Origin: Malurus cyaneus samueli
Taxonomy: Eukaryota; Chordata; Aves; Passeriformes; Maluridae
NCBI GenBank assembly: GCA_009741485.1
Contig: CM019227.1
Location: forward strand, 15,582,057-15,646,056
Direction of reading: 5' to 3'
Length of the DNA stretch: 64,000 nucleotides
In this document: one piece after another, positions 60,351-64,000 of the stretch
Layout of the letters: each line of letters starts with the position of its first letter
Numbering within the stretch: the stretch's first letter is position 1
Translations under genes and position numbers: made by a program
The notes under the pieces: model-generated
Seen by the model: the letters and a program-made list of their open reading frames with translations, nothing else
What the model was told of the DNA's origin: nothing
Databases searched by the model: none

Positions 60351-62097
60351 AATGAGGTTGGTGTCAGAGCAGATTGCTGTGCTGAGCTCAGCAGGTGAGG
60401 CGACGGATTTAGGCAGTGATTCCCTCTGGTGTCAGTGCATTTTTTGGGTGCACTCAGCAGGGATGGGCACCTTCAAGGCAGCATTTCCAGATGTCTTTAA
60501 AGATGCTGAGAATTGCAAAATATCTGCCCCTATACCAGGGTGTCATGATGTCCTTCCAAGAATTGCTGCCTAGGCCAATCAGCTGGGCATTATTCATAAA
60601 TTATATTTTAGGGAACAAAACCTCATCTGCACAGGTAACAGCGAGGTGCTGCTTGAACCCTTCTCCCCAACCCAAACCCCATTTCCTCCCACTGTGCTGG
60701 TTCTATGCCAACCTGCCGTCCTTTTTACACCCACCTTCACTGCCCTCATTTTTGGGATGAAATCACTTCTGCACAGCCTCTGGCAAGGGGACACAGCTGT
60801 GGGGATTTGGCCAGGCTCTCATGAACACAGAGAGTTCCTCAGATTGTTTTACCCTCAAAGCTGCTGAACCTGGTGCCTCTTCAGGCTCCAGAAAGTACCA
60901 GATGGCAGTCCAGTCAAACATTCCAAATTGCTGGGAATTTCTGATCCATCTAAACCATTCCTGCATGGAAAGCATTCACCATGAACCCTTCCCAAACACG
61001 TTCCACCCCAGAACAGCCACGACAGCAGGAAGCTCAAATGTCCTGGTGATCTCCAACACCAGCCCAGGATCCAGACCAAAGCCATGCATGAAATGGGAAT
61101 TTTGAAATCCACTGAAGGAGACTGAGCCCTCACAGCCCAGAAGAGAAGCTCATTGCACTCACATGTGCCCTGACGATGTTTATGAGTCTCCAGGCCTGAG
61201 TAAATAAGCCAACCCTAAATAAAAGGAAGCAGGCAGAAAGCTGTCATCATGATCTACTGCAAATTTCAGCCTTATTTAGATTTACCCACTCCTCAGACCT
61301 CGATTCAATTCCAAAGAGTCCAAATCCTTCCATAACCTTGTCTTCCATAATGGAATAAATCAACACGCAGGATTTAACCGAGGGGAAAAAGCCCCAAAGT
61401 GAACGTGATATAAGGATGTAGAAAGGAATGACACAGAAAAAAATCCACTTTTGTTCCTACTTTTAAATGTACATTCACCAAAGCATAATGATACCTTTGC
61501 AATGAGAAATAAAAAAGTACTGTTAACTCTAGTGCAGGGGCTGGCACAGCATGTGCTTGGCCATAGTTAAAGGAGGCTTAATTTTATCCCAGATTCCACT
61601 TAATTCATAGGAAAGACTTTCTGCTGCTGGGGTTTTTAAAGTTAAACTATCAGCCTATTTAATGAATAAATAGAGACTATCCAGAGAATATCCTCGTGCT
61701 GAAAATAAGTTTGGTTTTCTTTTTTTCCCCTCAAACGTATTTTAAAGCATTTTATTGTTTAAGTTGTACACCAAAGTGATCTCCTGGTATTGTAAAAAGG
61801 CATCTGTATGAAATGGCATAGGGTGGGCTCACAGCTGGCTCTGAGCTCTCAGGGTCTGTGTCTCCCTTCTCCCTCAGTCTGATTTGCCACCAGGGATTAT
61901 GTTTTGCTAGTCCAGGGCTCATCAGGGCTATGAACAAGCCAAAGGGAAGCTGTGCAGATAAGCCAGGCCAAGAGAAAGCCTTGCTGCTTGCTTTGGCCAG
62001 GAGGAATTGCAGGTGCTCAGGTGGGTTATGGAGCAAAGCCCAGCAGGCCACTGAAACCCCAAACCATGATAGAAAAAAAAAATCCTTAGCTGAAGGC

Positions 62098-62142
62098 AGA
62101 AATCACACAGAAATCACTCAGAAATCACACAGAAACCACACA
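62098..62142 (+). repeat. 11-bp tandem repeat
   Basis: Four units of AGAAATCACAC. Confidence 0.9.
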
Positions 62143-63173
62143 CTCTGTACATGTGACAGAGTGAGAGGCCCTTCCTAAAGTGCATTAAAAAATTAAGTTT
62201 TGGAGACAGAACATTGGCAGCAGCCATTTACTTTATCTGTACATTTGGGAGCGCATCGAGGAGCAGCTTTTCAATCTGGAGGATCAAATCTGACACAATT
62301 CATCAGACAAGAACAGTGAAATCAAAGCGACAGTAACTGGAAAATGTAATCCTCCCCTGAAATTCTCCTCAGCTCACCATCTGCTTGCATTCCACTCCAT
62401 CCCACTGGGGACTCGGTGTCTGCAGCATCTCCTCGGGGTGGAATTGTCACAGATGCAGCACTGATGGCTCTGCTGCAGGAGCCAGCCAGGCTTTGGGGGA
62501 CACAAAACACAGCCTGCACCTTCCCCCTGCACAGGGAGACAGGGAACAAAACCCAACACATCACACCAAAGCAAAACCACAAAAACCAGCGGCTCTTCCT
62601 GGAGTGAAAATATCAGGGTCAAGGCTCACGATGGAAAATGTCCACGCTTTTAACTGCAGAGGTTATTTCCGCTGAATGCCCCCGGACATGAGCAGTGCCT
62701 GCAGTTGTCAGAAGGGTTTTGCTGACACAGGAATGCGTTGTTGGGTGCCTGAGATGTGGATGGAACCACTGTGACAGGAATTTCTTTGAAGGAAAGCGCT
62801 TGGAGCCATCTGGGAAGAGCAGCAGCCAAGCGGGGCTGACTGAAATGCTATTTTCGGGCTTCCACAGCTCCACTGAGCTCAAATGGTGGAAATTCTGTTT
62901 TAACAGATATATAATCCCTCCAGCACAGAGAGAGCAGGGAATGCTGAGATCTATCAATTCTCCACCACGTTTAGGACATTGCTAGCGGTTCAAATGCATT
63001 ATCAAAGGTTATTCTTTATATATTGACTTTCCCCTACCTCCACTTATTGTTGTGTGATGTATGCTGTACACCTCACAGCTCCGAGAGCTTGGGGGGAAAT
63101 AGAATTTGTGTTTTGCCAATAATTTGTTCTGGAGTCTCTAAAATTCAAAGCCCATGGTCTTTAAATGGGACAC

Positions 63174-63174
63174 N
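63174..63174. other. single ambiguous base (N)
   Basis: One unresolved base in otherwise complete sequence. Confidence 0.99.
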
Positions 63175-64000
63175 TAAGTGACCATTCCTGCTCCCAAGGA
63201 GGGTCTCATCAGCAATAAAGGAACAAAGACGGAGCTGTTTAACTTATTCATCTGAGTTTCAACTGCAGCTGAGGTCAGTGCAGCACAAACACAAATCCTG
63301 AATGCCCCAACCACCCTAAAACACTTGAATCGAGTTCAGCTGTGAGCAGGAAGCCTGAATCAGGCCCAGTTTTATAAATAAAAATTCTTGTTGTTTAGTG
63401 TGCTCAGTGTTTATTGCCATAGCTATCAGACAAGGTGTTCTAGGACCAGCAGCAGGGCTGGCCTGCTGGGGATGGCTCCTTTGCTCCACAGCACCTTTTT
63501 TCCAGAATTCACCCCCCTTTAGCTCCAGCCCAGGCACGCACAGGGTGTGAGCTCACCTGTCCCACCCCGGCAGCCACAGGGGCACCAGGAGCTCAGGGCA
63601 CAGTGTGAAAGCCAAATTAAAGCCAAATCTGGGGGGAACAGCTTCCCCTGTGGGAACCAACACTCCTGCCGGTGTTGTGACCTGTTTGCTAAAGGGTTAT
63701 TTCATTTTTACCCTGCCCAGCGCATTGGGTCCAAATCCTCAAATAATTTTTCAGTCAACAACATGTTTTAAATTCTATTGGGAGAAACATTACTTCATAC
63801 CTTGCAAACAGCAAATAAACAAATGTTGGCAGCAATCATATATTCTATACCACAGAAAAGTCTTCAAGGAATTAACAAAAAAGGAATTTACCTAAAATTT
63901 CCCAATTTTTTACCTGGTGAACTCTCACGGTCACTTCAAAATACATTAATAAGTTTCAAGCCAGGCAAGGGAAAGCAATTCATGTTACTATTTGTATGTT

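Larger units (their letters stand above)
60351..64000. other. unique sequence, no gene identified
   Basis: Single-copy DNA to the window end, with one small tandem repeat (62098-62142) and one ambiguous base (63174). A minus-strand donor-like GGGACAG|GTGAGC lies near 63555. No exon is supported. Confidence 0.45.

Noticed and set aside
1..64000. tRNA, rRNA or spliceosomal RNA genes
   Set aside because: Looked for tRNA B-box-like GGTTCGANTCC and common small-RNA starts by eye and found none. A covariance-model scan would be needed to exclude them.

Overview
The window reads as nuclear DNA of a bird, most likely a songbird. Two pieces of the CR1 LINE (44468-45050 and 33516-33688) carry the avian CR1 tail and reverse-transcriptase signatures. 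A block near 38.0-38.7 kb resembles the LTR end of an avian endogenous retrovirus. The rest is AT-rich unique sequence broken by many micro- and minisatellites, with one strong CpG island and no dense coding. No bacterial or phage gene organisation is present. Almost every open frame over about 100 codons lies in a tandem repeat, in a run of N, in the GC-rich island or in a transposon remnant. I could not name any host protein-coding gene.

Layout. 0-8 kb: a 13-bp purine-rich minisatellite (852-1656), a dispersed repeat pair (2402 and 4049), a G-depleted low-complexity block (5290-5580) and an 800-bp GGTTT/GGGTT array (7219-8028). 8-17 kb: unique AT-rich DNA with simple repeats. 17.4-20.1 kb: an assembly gap (17417-17894) bordered by a 41-bp minisatellite, with an inverted array of the same unit 1.8 kb away. 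21.5-22.9 kb: a CpG island that is probably a promoter. Splice-donor-like sites inside it point to transcription on the minus strand, towards the left end. 23-33 kb: unique sequence with conserved-looking, homeodomain/POU-motif-rich stretches. 33.5-34.5 kb: CR1 piece, AGAAG repeat and T/G-rich repeat. 36.05-36.81 kb: five copies of a roughly 150-bp tandem repeat. 38.0-38.7 kb: LTR-like remnant. 42.2 kb: TTTTC repeat. 44.5-45.05 kb: the larger CR1 piece. 50.3-50.96 kb: a small CpG-enriched, conserved-looking patch with a possible first coding exon on the plus strand. 52.3-53.5 kb: three nested repeat systems (6-bp, 20-bp, and a duplicated 175-bp block). 59.6-60.35 kb: a decaying minisatellite of about 67 bp.

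Interpretation. This looks like regulatory, intergenic or intronic territory around one CpG-island promoter, with an exceptional load of independent tandem arrays. The arrays are the most unusual content. Candidate exons are listed at low confidence because they rest only on splice-like motifs and an open frame. RNA-seq or cross-species alignment would settle them.
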